The translations under genes and the position numbers were made by a program. The notes under the pieces were generated by a model. It saw only the letters and a program-made list of their open reading frames with translations, did not search any database and was not told where the DNA came from. A stretch of DNA of 64,000 bases from Nilaparvata lugens (taxonomy: Eukaryota; Arthropoda; Insecta; Hemiptera; Delphacidae): the NCBI RefSeq assembly GCF_014356525.2, contig NC_052518.1, positions 99,206,380 through 99,270,379 of the forward strand, written 5' to 3'. Of this stretch, positions 21,535 through 33,070 are shown piece after piece; within the stretch, counting starts at the first letter, position 1, and each line of letters begins with the position of its first letter.

Positions 21535-24500
21535 CTGAAACCGAAAGTAGAATAAGAGGTTTTATCGATTTCAACAATTTTTGAGACAATAAATATTAGA
21601 TAACATTGTTTTACTTAGAAAAGTGGTTATTCCTGTACTGATTACAGAGCGCAAAATTCAATTTTTCCACTGTATTGAAAAACGGAAAAGTCTTTATGAA
21701 TTTTGAATTTTTCATGACTGATTATTACATTATCTGTCATTTCCACCGTCTTCTAGAAGTTTCTAAATGGAGTGATTGCAATATTCGTTATCAGAAACGA
21801 AAATACTTCAAAATCATTCCTTTTGATTCCATTAGCAATTAGAAAGATAAAATTAATACAAGATTTCGCTTGAAAATAACAGAAGTGTCGTCGGAAGTAA
21901 TAGGCCTATTTGCAGCTGGGTGCTAAAACTAAGTCAATTTCAAGGTCAATTGAAATTGGTAATTCTTGCACTAAGCCATATTCGGTTTAATATACTGTTG
22001 CATAGATCATTTAAAACATGTTTCCTTTGTAAATTATCAACAAAAATTGACTGCCGAAGGCAAAAAACGAATGGAGCCTTAAGGTTCCAACTACACAATA
22101 AATTTGTACCTTAATGGAAAAACCATATACTCTATTCTCTTTTAATTCAAAATAAAAAAACTTGAAACTCACACATAAGTTATGACACAGTTAATATCTG
22201 TGTCACTTGAGAGTGTATTTACGTTCCGTTTGCACATGAGTTATGACACAATTAAGTTTATGACACACTTTTATATGATTAATGAATAATGAATTTATTG
22301 CCAAATACAATAAATGTTTATACAAAAAAAATAATCATTATATTACAATAGTTTTTGGCGTGACTGGAAAAAGGAGCCTTGTGCTCCAGCCACGAGTTCT
22401 AAAAATAAGAAATACATTTTTTAATCTAATAACAACAATACAAATAATACAATATTCTGTTGATGGATGATAATCTATGGATGTTGAATTTTATCAATAG
22501 TCAAGTACTTGATAAACAAAATATAGATACACAGAAAAATAATATAAAAATTGTCTAGTTTTAATAATTTTTACACAATTAATATTGCCAAATTGTGATG
22601 ATTTAGCCAACTCAATTCTCAATTTTAAAATAATAGTTCTGTTTTACTCTCAATTTGTTTTTTGTTATTTTATTCTTAATAAAGTATTCCGGAATTTTAT
22701 TTAACCTAGTAGTTTATTACTCTGATATTCAAATTGGAGTTTACTAGATGTTAATGAAGTAAAATTAATATTGAAAGCATTTACTACAGTTGGCCGTAAT
22801 TATAAGGGAGTGTGCTACGGGTAAATTGATGTGTATTTTTATTAATAAAAAGAGTTAAATTTGTCACAAATTATGGATTATATAATATGGATACGAGTAA
22901 CTGAGTATTCCTAAGAGGAGCACTTTTGCAAAGTTTCATGAAATTTATTCACTCATTAAGCTGCGTTATAAGGAGAAGTCCTTTTCTTTTATGGTAATTT
23001 TTTATTGTGTCATACATTAGTCATACTTTAGTCATACATAGACATCTCTAGATATTAAGTGAGTTGATTTAACAAGGGTGAAGTCATTAATGTTACACAG
23101 CCATTCTGTACATGTTTAATTTGAAATATTATTGATCAATCGTTTATTGGATTGTTCAGTTGTAAAATGGTCTAATTGCATTTTAGAATTGGGAACAATT
23201 CAACAGGAATCAGAAAAACAAAGAATTTCTATGGAATCATAAATTAATAATGGCACAGAGATCTTTAAAGGGGAAAACATAAGAGGAAAAGTACATCCGG
23301 GTAAAGGTGATTTAAAGCTCTATGATTCATTATGATTGTCGAGATCTTGACTTAGAATGAGATAATTCAGAGAATAATTTTCCTTAGAAGATTTCAAACA
23401 AATTCATGATGAGAACAATATTACTCAACCTGAGGAAAACATTTTTGGTTAAGAAAGGTTGATGAACCTGTAGATAATAATGATTAAGAAGACATGAGAT
23501 TGTCACTTATTTATTGAAAATAATCAGAAATCACTTTCTGTTGTTCGCCATTGTTCAATCTATTTCCATTGAGGTCAGATTAATTGTGATTGGTAATAGT
23601 GTAACAACCTGAAATAGTTTTATGTTAACAAGTTAATTGGATTATAATAAAATAAAATAATTTTAAAATATACGATTAAATAAATAAATGGTTGTGATAG
23701 TTTCAAGCATTTTTATTCAATAATTGGATAATATATATTATGTACCACATTAATTTCATTACTACACTTTAATACAGTAATACTTTGTAGAAACTGAAAT
23801 ACTTTTAAAATGAACGCAACATGTAAATCTGAGTTCCGAAGGAAAAAAGATTTCATGTACACCGAATTTAGAAAACTAGTCCATAAATTACAAAAAAATT
23901 CATACGGTAGGTTTATAATAATTATGTTGTTTGAAGCAATGGAGTTGCACAAATAACTAGCCTTATTAAGTACGTTACACCACATAAAGTAAAATTAAAA
24001 AGACCTGCCCTAAAACGTCTGCTCATATGTTCAAATGTGTTTTGTGTAACAAACATACACCAATATCCCCGTTGACTATCGCTTTTGTGTATATCCTGGT
24101 TTCATATCCTAATTTACAAAGTAAATTAACAAATTTACTCATTCTACGCTAACAGTTCATCAACATTCTTATGTATACAAAGTAATGGAATAAATTTGTA
24201 TTGACACTTAATTAGCTAAAATTAGAGTGGACTGATGACAAATCAGTTTGGATACTCACTTTTCTCTTTGGGACTACTAAAATTAAAATTATTGAAAAGA
24301 AATAAAGTTATGAAGTACTCTTTCGCATTCCATCAAATCACAACTAGTTTCAACACATAATAGCCATTTATTTACACTTGAAATGGACTCTTATGAGTTG
24401 AAACTACTTGTGATCAAATAAAATAAAAAGGTATTCCATAATTATATCTAATTTTTAATATACTAATTTGAAATAAAGAGATGAAGAACAAAACATTGAC

Positions 24501-25513
24501 ATACCATCAATGATTGTAGTGATATAACAAGAAAATAAAATCATATCTTTGCATTTCTATATGAATATCACATCAATTATTCTGAACGTATAAGCTGTTT
24601 AAAAACTGGAAAGGACTACAATCAAATAGTTCTGGGTTTAGCAAAACAAATCGCTCAGCTGCTATAAGTCAATATATCCTTCAATGATTAAATAATTAAT
24701 GTTCATAGTTGAGAATGAATGTTTTGTTAATAATATCTCTACATCGTTGAAACATGATCTGGCAACGTTGCAGAGCTAGAAAAGGATGGCACTATCTGCT
24801 TTGTCGAATGATAGACAACGGTATCAACACAAATGTTTCTCTAATAATGCCATTATTATTGAGCTTATAATAAGCTTCCTACACATTTAAAGGAGCTGGA
24901 AGTAGGTAATTTTAAGAGAACCATAAAAAATATTTTAATAGAAATATGTCCATATAGAAAAGAGGAGTCTCTAATTTGAGGGTATTTTGTTTGCTGTTTG
25001 TATTTTTATTTCTTTGAATGTAAATACTTTTTATTTAAACTTGAATTTTAAAAAACACTTTTGAAGTGAAAATACACTTACTTTTGTAGTGACGATCGTT
25101 TCGACCTATTGTTGGTCATCATCAGACTGTGGGAAATTTCTCAGATGACAAGGCTATGTGTGGTAAGGGATGAAGGTGGTGGAATAGGTTGTGGTGGGGG
25201 TTGGGTTGGTGGATACTTAGTGAGGCGGTAATTTTGAACTATGGACTATTTTGTCAAAGAGTGTGTGGGAAGAGAAATTTACTTGATCATTTAGGAGACT
25301 GTTTTGTGTGGTTGCAAATTTCGTATTGTTCCAATACATTGAGTTTTCTACTTTTTTGTGAGATATGGAGGATTTCAACTTTTTATTTACCATGTTTAAT
25401 TTATGACGATGCTATGCATTTGTATAAATGTTTTTTTGCAATAAAGAAATTTTGAATCTTGAATCGTGGACCTCACTATAGTATTTTGTAAAATTTTGTC
25501 TGAAATCATATAC
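21535..25513 (-). other. NHERF intron 2, ~4.0 kb
   Basis: AT-rich intron with no further exon that I can support. At its 5' end (24.74-25.48 kb) it holds a MITE split by a LINE 3' end (listed separately). A CAGGAACC-free T/A-rich body around 22.2-22.5 kb contains GAATTTATTGCCAAATACAA, a phrase also near 7.9 kb, suggesting an old LINE tail. Confidence 0.6.
24741..25482 (-). mobile_element. GTCCAC MITE split by a LINE 3' fragment
   Basis: The family hallmarks GATCTGGCAACGTTG, CTTTGTCGAATGATAGACAA and TAATGCCATTATT are at 24755-24865. The matching right end CGTGGACCTCACTATAG is only at 25465-25481. In complete copies these are adjacent (CATTATAACGTGGACC), so ~600 bp has been inserted. The insert ends GCAATAAAGAAATTTTGAATCTTGAATC, a LINE 3' end with tail, and also carries the GTTTCGACCTATTGTTGG-type repeat motif at ~25.1 kb. 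The MITE end lies 33 bp from NHERF exon 2. Confidence 0.65.
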
Positions 25514-25612
25514 CTCATCTGCGAAATCATTTGGTTCAGGACTGGAACTATCTGGACTGTGCTTCCTGTCGCTTGAAGGAGTAGTTGCACCGCTGCTTCC
25601 TTTGTATGACAC
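25514..25612 (-). CDS. Sip1: NHERF-like scaffold, exon 2 (linker)
   Basis: The acceptor ATCGTTTCAG is followed by GTGTCATACAAA in phase 0, then 33 codons, then GAG before GTATATGA as donor. The peptide VSYKGSSGATTPSSDRKHSP continues with DSSSPEPNDFADE: a Ser/Pro-rich, probably disordered linker with several SP sites that could be phosphorylated. It joins the PDZ exon to the ERM-binding exon without shifting frame. The donor is weaker than consensus (GTATAT), and reading into the intron adds YDFRQNFTKYYSE before a later stop, so a retained or shifted end cannot be excluded. Confidence 0.85.
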
Positions 25613-25914
25613 CTGAAACGATGCAAAAAAATTATTAATTTATCCATAGACAATAGATACAATTCAGGTGTAAACAACAGGCATTTGCCCAAAACTGTTT
25701 TCAACCTTTTTTTCAAACCCAAATGGTTTGTATAAATATTTTTGGACAAACAATTTTGTGAAAATCTATAAGACATAATCTCACTTGGACTTTTAATGTT
25801 ACCTACATTTGGGAGAGAAATAGTACAAGGTATTATTAGTTTTTCTCTCCCGATCTGTGTGCTTCATTGTAAAAAAGAATAAATAAAGAATGAGAATAAA
25901 GAATGATTAAGATG

Positions 25915-26544
25915 AACCTTAATTTAAAATAAACAGTCCAGAGGTTATGTTGAGTTCATGATTTGATTTACACACAATTTCAAGTCCAAAAAAGTGATAC
26001 AAAACAGGCATTTGCCCAAAACTGCTATCAACCTTAATTTAAAATGAACAGTCAAGAGGTTATGTTGAGTTTATGATTTGATTTACACACAATTTCAAGT
26101 CCAAAAAAGTGATACAAAACAGGCATTTGCCCAAAACTGCTATCAACCTTAATTTAAAATGAACAGTCAAGAGGTTATATTGAATTCATGATTTGATTTA
26201 CACACAATTCCAAATCCAAAAAAGTGATACAAAACAGGCATTTGCCCAAAACTGCTATCAACCTTAATTTAAAATGAACAGTCAAGAGGTTATATTGAGT
26301 TCATGATTTGATTTACACACAATTCCAAGTCCAAAAAAGTGATACAAAACAGGCATTTGCCCAAAACTGCTATCAACCTTAATTTAAAATGAACAGTCAA
26401 GAGGTTATGTTGAGTTCATGATTTGATTTACACACAATTCCAAGTCCAAAAAGTGATACAAAACAGGCATTTGCCCAAAACTGCTATCAACCTTAATTTA
26501 AAATGAACAGTCATGAGGTTATGTTGAGTTCATGATTTGATTTG
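25915..26544. repeat. Tandem array, ~113-bp unit, 5-6 copies
   Basis: The unit contains AACCTTAATTTAAAATGAACA, AAGAGGTTATGTTGAGTTC and ACAGGCATTTGCCCAAAACTGC; the latter recurs near 26007, 26120, 26236, 26350 and 26463. A lone related phrase sits at ~25675. Copies differ by a few substitutions. Units are contiguous, so it is a satellite-type array, not CRISPR. Confidence 0.92.
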
Positions 26545-26971
26545 AAGTCCTGAAAAGTATCAACTACAATTTTGAATTTGTCTGGTTAATTAATTTTCAA
26601 ACACAAAACCGAACAAGTTGTGGATCAATACATTAATATTTTCAATAAAAACAATATAAATCCTTGTAGTACCCTTCATTATTAAAAGCTTTAAAATCAT
26701 TCAACAACTAATAAAGGGTATTATTTTTAATAATAAAGGTTTTTAATTATATTATTTACAGTTTATTTTTTGGTTTAAAATAATATTATTTTTAATAATA
26801 AAGGGTACTACAAGGTTTTTATATTGTTTTTATTGAAAATATTAATGTATTGATCCACAACTTGTTCGGTTTTGTGTTTGAAAATTAATTAACCAGACAA
26901 ATTCAAAACTTGATGCTTTGGATTTGAAATTGAGTGTTGATCAAATCATGAACACAACATAACCTCTTGAC
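26508..26971. repeat. Long inverted repeat, arms ~180 bp
   Basis: The left arm (about 26510-26690) carries GAGGTTATGTTGAGTTCATG, TCTGGTTAATTAATTTTCAA, ACAAGTTGTGGATCAATACA and TAGTACCCTTCATTATTA. The right arm (26794-26971) carries their reverse complements in reverse order, ending CATAACCTCTTGAC. The loop is ~100 bp. The left arm includes the last unit of the 113-bp array, so the array and the inversion share history. Confidence 0.9.
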
Positions 26972-27445
26972 GGAGAAAACCGTGAAAAACATGGTTTTTT
27001 AGTAATTATCCGCCATTTTTCTCAATAATATTACGGAGATCCTGAAATTTTCCCAGAAATGAGACTCATGTCAGTTGATAGGGCTTATGAATAGCTATCC
27101 ATTGTATAAATTTGAAGAAAATCGTTAGAGCCGTTTTCGAAAAAACCGTGAAAAACATGGTTTTTAGTAATTATCCGCCATTTTTTCCGCCATCTTGAAT
27201 TGAATTTTATCGAATTTCTTATTGACGGTTCCTCATGGTATAAGGACCTTAAGTTTAAAATTTCAGGTCAATCGGTTAATAATTAGGAATGGAGTTATCG
27301 TGTTCACAGACACACACACACAGACCAACACCCAAAAATCATGTTTTTGGACTCAGGGGACCTTGAAACGTATAGAAAACTTGAAATTGGGGTACCTTAA
27401 TTTTTTTTGGAAAGCAATACTTTCCTTACCTATGGAAAGTAAAAA
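26972..27445 (+). repeat. Dispersed CTTTCC/CA-tract repeat, copy 1
   Basis: It contains tandem ACCGTGAAAAACATGGTTTTT segments, AGTTATCGTGTTCACAGACAC with a short CA tract, CAACACCCAAAAATCATG, and the terminal GGAAAGCAATACTTTCCTTACC. The reverse complement recurs, longer, at 36121-37330, and a stub is at 35932-36049. Probably a non-autonomous element abundant in the genome; I recall similar sequence from planthoppers but cannot verify it. Confidence 0.8.
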
Positions 27446-28234
27446 TGATTAAATGAACTAAATAATGCTGAATAAATTATAATATTCTTGATTGAAGAAA
27501 GATAATTTTAAAATAGTTGAGAAATATTTTTATCAAATGGAAAAATTATCACGGAACTGAATAAATTATCATATGGGATACAAATTCGAACGTGAACTGA
27601 GTTTATTAACATAAGTGAGTTTTTGATCTTGGAGAAAACAAATAACAGTTTTTAAGAGTGAATTATGATTCAACTGTGAATTGTGATTCAACTAGAAAAG
27701 GTGACATCAGATACTTGTGGATGAGAAAACTGCGTGAGGTCTACTGTTCACAGAACTACTAGTACTATGTTTCCCCCCGACCATACAAATATGTATCTGT
27801 AAGCTAAAGTTGAAAAAATTAATCCCGATATCTAATACGATTTTCTTTGAAAAGCCAGGTTTCTATGTAAAATCTGAAACTAACTATAAAGCGGAAAACA
27901 CTACAGAAAATTCCTGATATTTCTTCTTTATGGTCAATTAACAACTAAAAATACTCAATTACTAAACCACCATCGTTACAGCAGCATTGAGCATTCTTTC
28001 TCAATGAATGAGTTTTATTCTGTGTGACGTAATCTTACCAATCACATGATCTCTACTGATTTCTTTATCCTACGCTTCATCATTGAGTCATTGCTTGCCA
28101 ATGTCTAGATTTTATACTTTTTATTGCTCGTCTATAAAATCGTTAATTCATGTTCAACTTATACTGTGAATTATTCTTATATTTTAGCCTATTTAATTCA
28201 ATTCAAATCTCTGCAATATACATTGCACATTAAG

Positions 28235-28605
28235 GCTGTTCAATGGCTAAAAATAAACTTTCTACTTGTGATATTTTTTAAAGTTTTTCGATTTTTATAT
28301 CATCAAGCTATCAAAATGAAAAACATTTTCTTCCGATCATTACTTTTTATAGCAAAAAATAACTCAACTAAAAGTTACTTTTGGTTATTTTTAGTAAATT
28401 GAATAACTATCTTAAAAATTGATATTTTCAGAAAATGTTTGTTTTACTAGATCAACAATACCATGAAAAATCCATCCTCTAAATCTCATGAATTTATTAT
28501 ATCTTACCGAATTTGAAATGTTCTGTCCAAAAAGAACTCTATACTCTTTATTAAATTCTATACTCTATGGTGGTGAGAAGCATAGAATAGGGGAATGGAT
28601 TTTCC
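28235..28605 (+). repeat. Dispersed repeat, partner of 37.6-38.8 kb
   Basis: AACAATACCATGAAAAATCC, TTATATCTTACCGAATTTG and TTTTCTTCCGATCATTAC occur here and, in related form, in the interrupted element at 37.64-38.79 kb. Divergence is high, so boundaries are approximate. Confidence 0.4.
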
Positions 28606-28665
28606 TATGATGCGATGAGAAAGGCAAATGTTATGATATTTAAATCTAGTATGCTTATTTTGGTT
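28490..28665 (+). repeat. ~178-bp direct repeat, copy 1
   Basis: GAATTTATTATATCTTACC...TCTAGTATGCTTATTTT is repeated at 29587-29766 with more than 90% identity. The two copies flank the CAGGGTGG element and an AT tract. They could be the result of a local duplication around that insertion. Confidence 0.85.
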
Positions 28666-28684
28666 GTATCAAAATATTGTATAC

Positions 28685-29396
28685 AAGGGTAGCCACCAAT
28701 TTAAAATAAAAAAAAAAAACATGAGTAATTCCCGGTTTTCCAGAGTAAAATTTAAAATTTTCCAGGTAGACTATCCGCGGTATTTGAGAAACAAGATACA
28801 TTCGTAAATAATTTATTATGGAAATCTTCAGTTTGATCTAACTAGCTGATTGCAACTCTCACCAGCGGGCAAGGCTTGATTCCTTTTGCTGGTGATGCCG
28901 GATTACCATTGAAAATCTAATTAAGATTTTGTTATTATTTATGCTTAATTTTTATTTTAATTATTTTATACTTTTGATTATAAAATTATGTATTTTCTTT
29001 TATTATGTTTTGAATATGTATTTATTTTATGGCAAATAAATGATTTGATGATTTGATCTTCCATGACGAATCGCGAATACATATTTGAATTTCCAAATAT
29101 ATTGATAATTTTTGACATGAAAAGATTATTGATTCTTTTAGATATTTTTTAAGGTTAGGTACTGTAGTTCAAAAAACATTGCCAATTATTATTGCTAGCC
29201 ATCAAGTTTTTTTTTTTGAGTTTATTGTCACTGTACTGTACACTTCTTTACTAAATTAATTGAAATTTATGAAAAATTCAAGAGTAATTGGAAAAATTCA
29301 TGAGGAATTCACGGTATTTTTTTCCAGTTGGTAAAATCATGAGGAATTCGAGGTTCTCCCGGTTTTCCCGGTAGGTGGCCACCCTGTGTATATTAT
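28685..29396. mobile_element. DNA element with CAGGGTGGCCACC ends
   Basis: The left end AAGGGTAGCCACC and the right end GGTGGCCACCCTG are inverted, and both are followed inward by ...CCCGGTTTTCC-type sequence (AATTCCCGGTTTTCC left; GGTTCTCCCGGTTTTCCCGG right). No transposase frame is visible in ~710 bp, so it is non-autonomous. The interior holds a second LINE-like 3' end (GGCAAATAAATGATTTGATG at ~29032). Confidence 0.7.
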
Positions 29397-29473
29397 ATAT
29401 ATTATTTTTTATCTCTATTCTGTATCTCTTTTATTTATTTCAAAAAAAGGGTACTGAGATTTTTAATTTCTTT

Positions 29474-29477
<4 letters not shown>

Positions 29478-29536
<59 letters not shown>
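29478..29536. repeat. (TA)n microsatellite
   Basis: About 58 bp of alternating TA with one interruption. Confidence 0.97.
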
Positions 29537-29540
<4 letters not shown>

Positions 29541-29586
29541 TGGTTGTATTTTGTTTATCTTTGGTTGTGACAAAATTTATTTTGTG

Positions 29587-29766
29587 AATTTATTATATCT
29601 TACCAAATTTGAAATGTTCTGTCCAAAAAGAACTCTATACTCTTTATTAAATTCTATACTCTATGGTGGTGAGAAGCATAGAATAGGGGAGTGGAATTTC
29701 CTATGATGTACAGAGAAAGTACACAAGTTAAATGTTATGATATTTAAATCTAGTATGTTTATTTTT
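29587..29766 (+). repeat. ~178-bp direct repeat, copy 2
   Basis: Partner of 28490-28665; a few substitutions and a short insertion (TGTACAGAGAAAGTACACAAG) distinguish it. Confidence 0.85.
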
Positions 29767-30162
29767 ATGAAATAGTTTTTTAATAATACAAAATAATATT
29801 ATAGGTAAGTTATTAGATAATTCAAATAACATTCCGAATAAGCAGTTTTACAGAAGTGGCTCATCATGAAAATAATTTTCATTCATTAGACACAGTGAAT
29901 ACGAGAATAAATCTTACGTCATTCCACCTGCTAGTTACACTGACAAAGAATAGAGGAAGAAGGATAATACTGTGAGAGAGTATTGAACAATTCAAGGGCT
30001 TCGTTTGGAGGTCATTCGTGGGAATTATGTGTGTCAGCAAGGATCCTTGTTTTGCACTTCTGCCAAGAGTCACGTTGGCTTGGCTCATCGTTGAATAAAG
30101 TGGAACCATAAGAAAACATAAAAAACTGTTCCGCAAGGATCAGGAAGTCTAGAAAATGAGAA

Positions 30163-30374
30163 TCCTATCGTTATAATGGCAGTGGATAAAGATAGAATAA
30201 TAGCGAAGCCGATTCTCTTCATTAATTAATTATATTTCTACACTGTCAAAAACATAATTGGCATCGTTGTGGACCTAGAAAAGGATAGTACCAGCGGCTT
30301 TGTCGAATGATAGACAAGGATAGCAAAACCAAAGTTGAACAAATACTGTCATTATAACGTGGACCTCACTATAT
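30163..30374 (-). mobile_element. GTCCAC MITE, full-length short form
   Basis: It runs from CCTATCGTTATAATGGCAG to CATTATAACGTGGACCTCACTATA. Internally it holds AATTAATTATATTTCTACA, TAGAAAAGGATAG and CTTTGTCGAATGATAGACAA in the same order as the 41073-41292 copy but reversed. The terminal inverted repeats share ATAATGGCAGT / ACTGTCATTAT plus GTGAGGTCCACG; the left end is degraded. About 212 bp. Confidence 0.85.
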
Positions 30375-30624
30375 CAATGTAATCTTACTACATAAAAAGA
30401 AAAACCGATACGGAATAGACTGACTCAGAAGATACATAAAATAATTTAAAACAAAGATAAATTAAAACATAAATAAGATAGATAAAACAAATTGAAATGG
30501 AAACAAATGGTATTCAATGAGAAGGAAATTAAGATGCATACGATAAAACAAATGGAATGGTAGAATTCAATGAGAAGGAAATTAAATTCACATTTCTAAA
30601 CCCTCAGGAAAATAATACCTGAAA

Positions 30625-31322
30625 ATTTATTTCACAGTAAATGCATAGTTCTTGAACTTGGGATACAATACGGTTACACATTAAATTGAAAGAAAAATTA
30701 CACACTAAATTAAAGGGAGAATTATCATGATTTAAACCAAAATGAATATACTGGATTCATCAATCTGTACCAATGAATGATGACAATCGAAGAATAAAAT
30801 TTTTCACAGAAAATGCATAGTTTTTGTGCTTGGGATACAATGCTGTAACACATTACAGAAGAGGATAAATTACACACTAAAGTGAAGGAAGAAAATTACC
30901 ATGATTTGAGCTAAAATAAATATTCTGGATTTATAAATCTTCACCAATGAATGATGACAATCGAAGAATAAAATTTTTCACAGAAAATGCATAGTTCTTG
31001 AGCTTGGGATACAATGAGGTTACACATTAAATTGAAAGAAAAATTACACACTAAAGTGAAGGAAGAATTCTTCATGATTTGAGCTGAAATAAATATTCTG
31101 GATTCATCAATCTGTACCAATGAATGATGACAATCGAAAAATAAAATTTTTCACAGAAAATGCATAGTTCTTGAACTTGGGATACAATGCGGTTACACAT
31201 TAAATTGAAAGAAAAATTATACACTAAAGTGAAGGAAGAATTCTTCATGATTTGAGCTGAAATAAATATTCTGGATTCGTCAATCTGTACCAATAATAAA
31301 TGATGACAATGAAAAAAATAAA
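30625..31322. repeat. Tandem array, ~173-bp unit, four copies
   Basis: Each unit has TTTTTCACAGAAAATGCATAG, TTGGGATACAATGCGGTTAC, TTGAAAGAAAAATTACACAC, TAAATATTCTGGATTCATCA and TGAATGATGACAATCGAAGA. Units begin near 30628, 30804, 30975 and 31148. Moderate divergence between units. Confidence 0.93.
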
Positions 31323-31546
31323 ATTTGGAGTACCATTAAATCATGATTGATAGAGTATTAATATTGATAATTATTATAGAAATAGGTAGTACTCCTTGTA
31401 AACGTTTTTACATAAATAGAAGTGGTTTCAGCACTCATATAATTTATAATGTCTATGTAAAAAAGTTTAAAAAGGGTACTAATTATTTCTATAATAATTA
31501 AACAATTCAATATCTTCTTAAAATGTATGAAATCAGGGCTACTTGT

Positions 31547-32895
31547 TTTTATTTATAAAAATATTTTTAATCTCATCTTTTGAATCTAATTCTTTGATCT
31601 ACTGAAATGCTTCATATTTATACTAATTATACAGAATAATATTATAGATTTTTATCAAAATGTGTGAGTCACAGACTTGATCTTAAATAATTATTAATAT
31701 TATCTAATGAATTATTTTAATAGGGCTCCTTGAATTGTTTATAAAATAGAGTTATATTACCATTTTTGAAATTAATAAAAATACAAATTATCTTTATCTA
31801 TATCTTCTATATCTATATTATATCATATTATATAAAAGCGAAATGGCACTCACTCACTGACTGACTGACTCACTCACTCACTCACTCGCAGAACTAAAAA
31901 TCTACCGGACCAAACACGTTCAAACTTGGTGGGTATGTTCAGTTGGCCCTTTAGAGGCCCACTAAGAACGGATTTGGAAAAATTTCCAAAGATACGCCCA
32001 AAATCTGCGATTTTCCAGCGTTTTCTCAGCTTTATCGAGAACAAATGAACAGAAAATGTTCAAATTTACTACAGAAGCTCAACTAGGGTGTAATACTGTT
32101 GTGTTAGAAGGAATTTGCAATAACGTCAAAGATACGCCCAAAATTAGAGTTTTTACAGCGTTTTTTTTGCTTTTTCTCAGATTTATCGAGAACAAATGAA
32201 CATAAATTGTTCTAATTTAGTACAGAAGGTCAGCTAGGGTGTAATAATGTTGTGTTAGAAGGAATTTGCAATAAAGTCAAAGACACGCCCAAAATTAGAG
32301 TTTTTTTGCGTTTTCCTAGTTCTTTCATCAAGTAATAGACAGAAAATGTTCAAATTTTACAGATGTTTAGCTAGGGTCTAATAATTTTGTGATGAGGTGA
32401 CTTTAATATTTCATCAAATATACGCCCAAAATCAGCGTTTTTCCAACATATCCTAACGAAGTTTTCCACCCTGTACTAAATAATTGAAATTAATCGAGCG
32501 AGGAAGTACTTTGACTTTCTGATGGAATGAAGCATGCTCAAATGAAAAATGCAGGAGATCTAAGCGAGACCGCTGATCTCATTTTTTGACGATCCAGTCG
32601 AGGGTCCAGGGGGCGGATAAAAAATATTTTATTTTAATATAAATTTGTATTTTTAATCTATCTATTATTTTATTAATTTCAAAAAAGTGTACTATAATTC
32701 TATTTTATAAACAATTAAGTAGCGCTATTAAAATACTTGATTAGATAATATTAATAATTATTTGAGAACAAGTATATGACTCACACATTCTAATGAACAT
32801 CTATAATATTATTCTGTATAATTACAGAGACGCATTTCAGTAGATCAAAGAATTAGTTTCAAAAGATAAGATTAAAATATATTTATTTCAATATA
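31547..32895. mobile_element. Element with ~255-bp terminal inverted repeats
   Basis: 31547-31800 and 32640-32895 are reverse complements (for example CTTTGATCTACTGAAATGC / GCATTTCAGTAGATCAAAG and ATACAGAATAATATTATAGA / TCTATAATATTATTCTGTAT). Between them lies a separate repeat that starts TAAAAGCGAAATGGCACTCAC with ACTC/ACTG tandem units and CTACCGGACCAAACACGTTC. It has ~120-bp sub-repeats (AGATACGCCCAAAAT, TTATCGAGAACAAATGAAC, GCTAGGGTGTAATA, GTGTTAGAAGGAATTTGCAA). No transposase frame. It looks like a fold-back element carrying another repeat. Confidence 0.8.
31838..32600 (+). repeat. ACTC-start dispersed repeat with internal sub-repeats
   Basis: It begins with GCACTCACTCACTGACTGAC and TCGCAGAACTAAAAATCTACC and contains three to four diverged ~115-125-bp sub-repeats, each with (A/G)CGCCCAAAATNNGNGTTTT. 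It ends in GGATCCAGT-like GACGATCCAGTCGAGGGTCC near 32600. Its flanks are the arms of the element above. Confidence 0.7.
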
Positions 32896-33070
32896 ATGCC
32901 TTACGGACAAAAATTAATATTTACTATTCTAAATTTATACAGACTACTCTTAATGATCATCTGTGAAGAAGGATAACATGTCTCTAAGCGATAACAGACT
33001 CATTCAGGCTTAAAGTTGAGCATCGGACTTTTGCACATTGTTAACATTTTTCCAAGATTTCGATTTGAAC

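Noticed and set aside
25915..31322. CRISPR-like arrays (113-bp and 173-bp units)
   Set aside because: Units are contiguous without unique spacers, far longer than CRISPR repeats, and lie in introns of an animal gene. They are satellite arrays.
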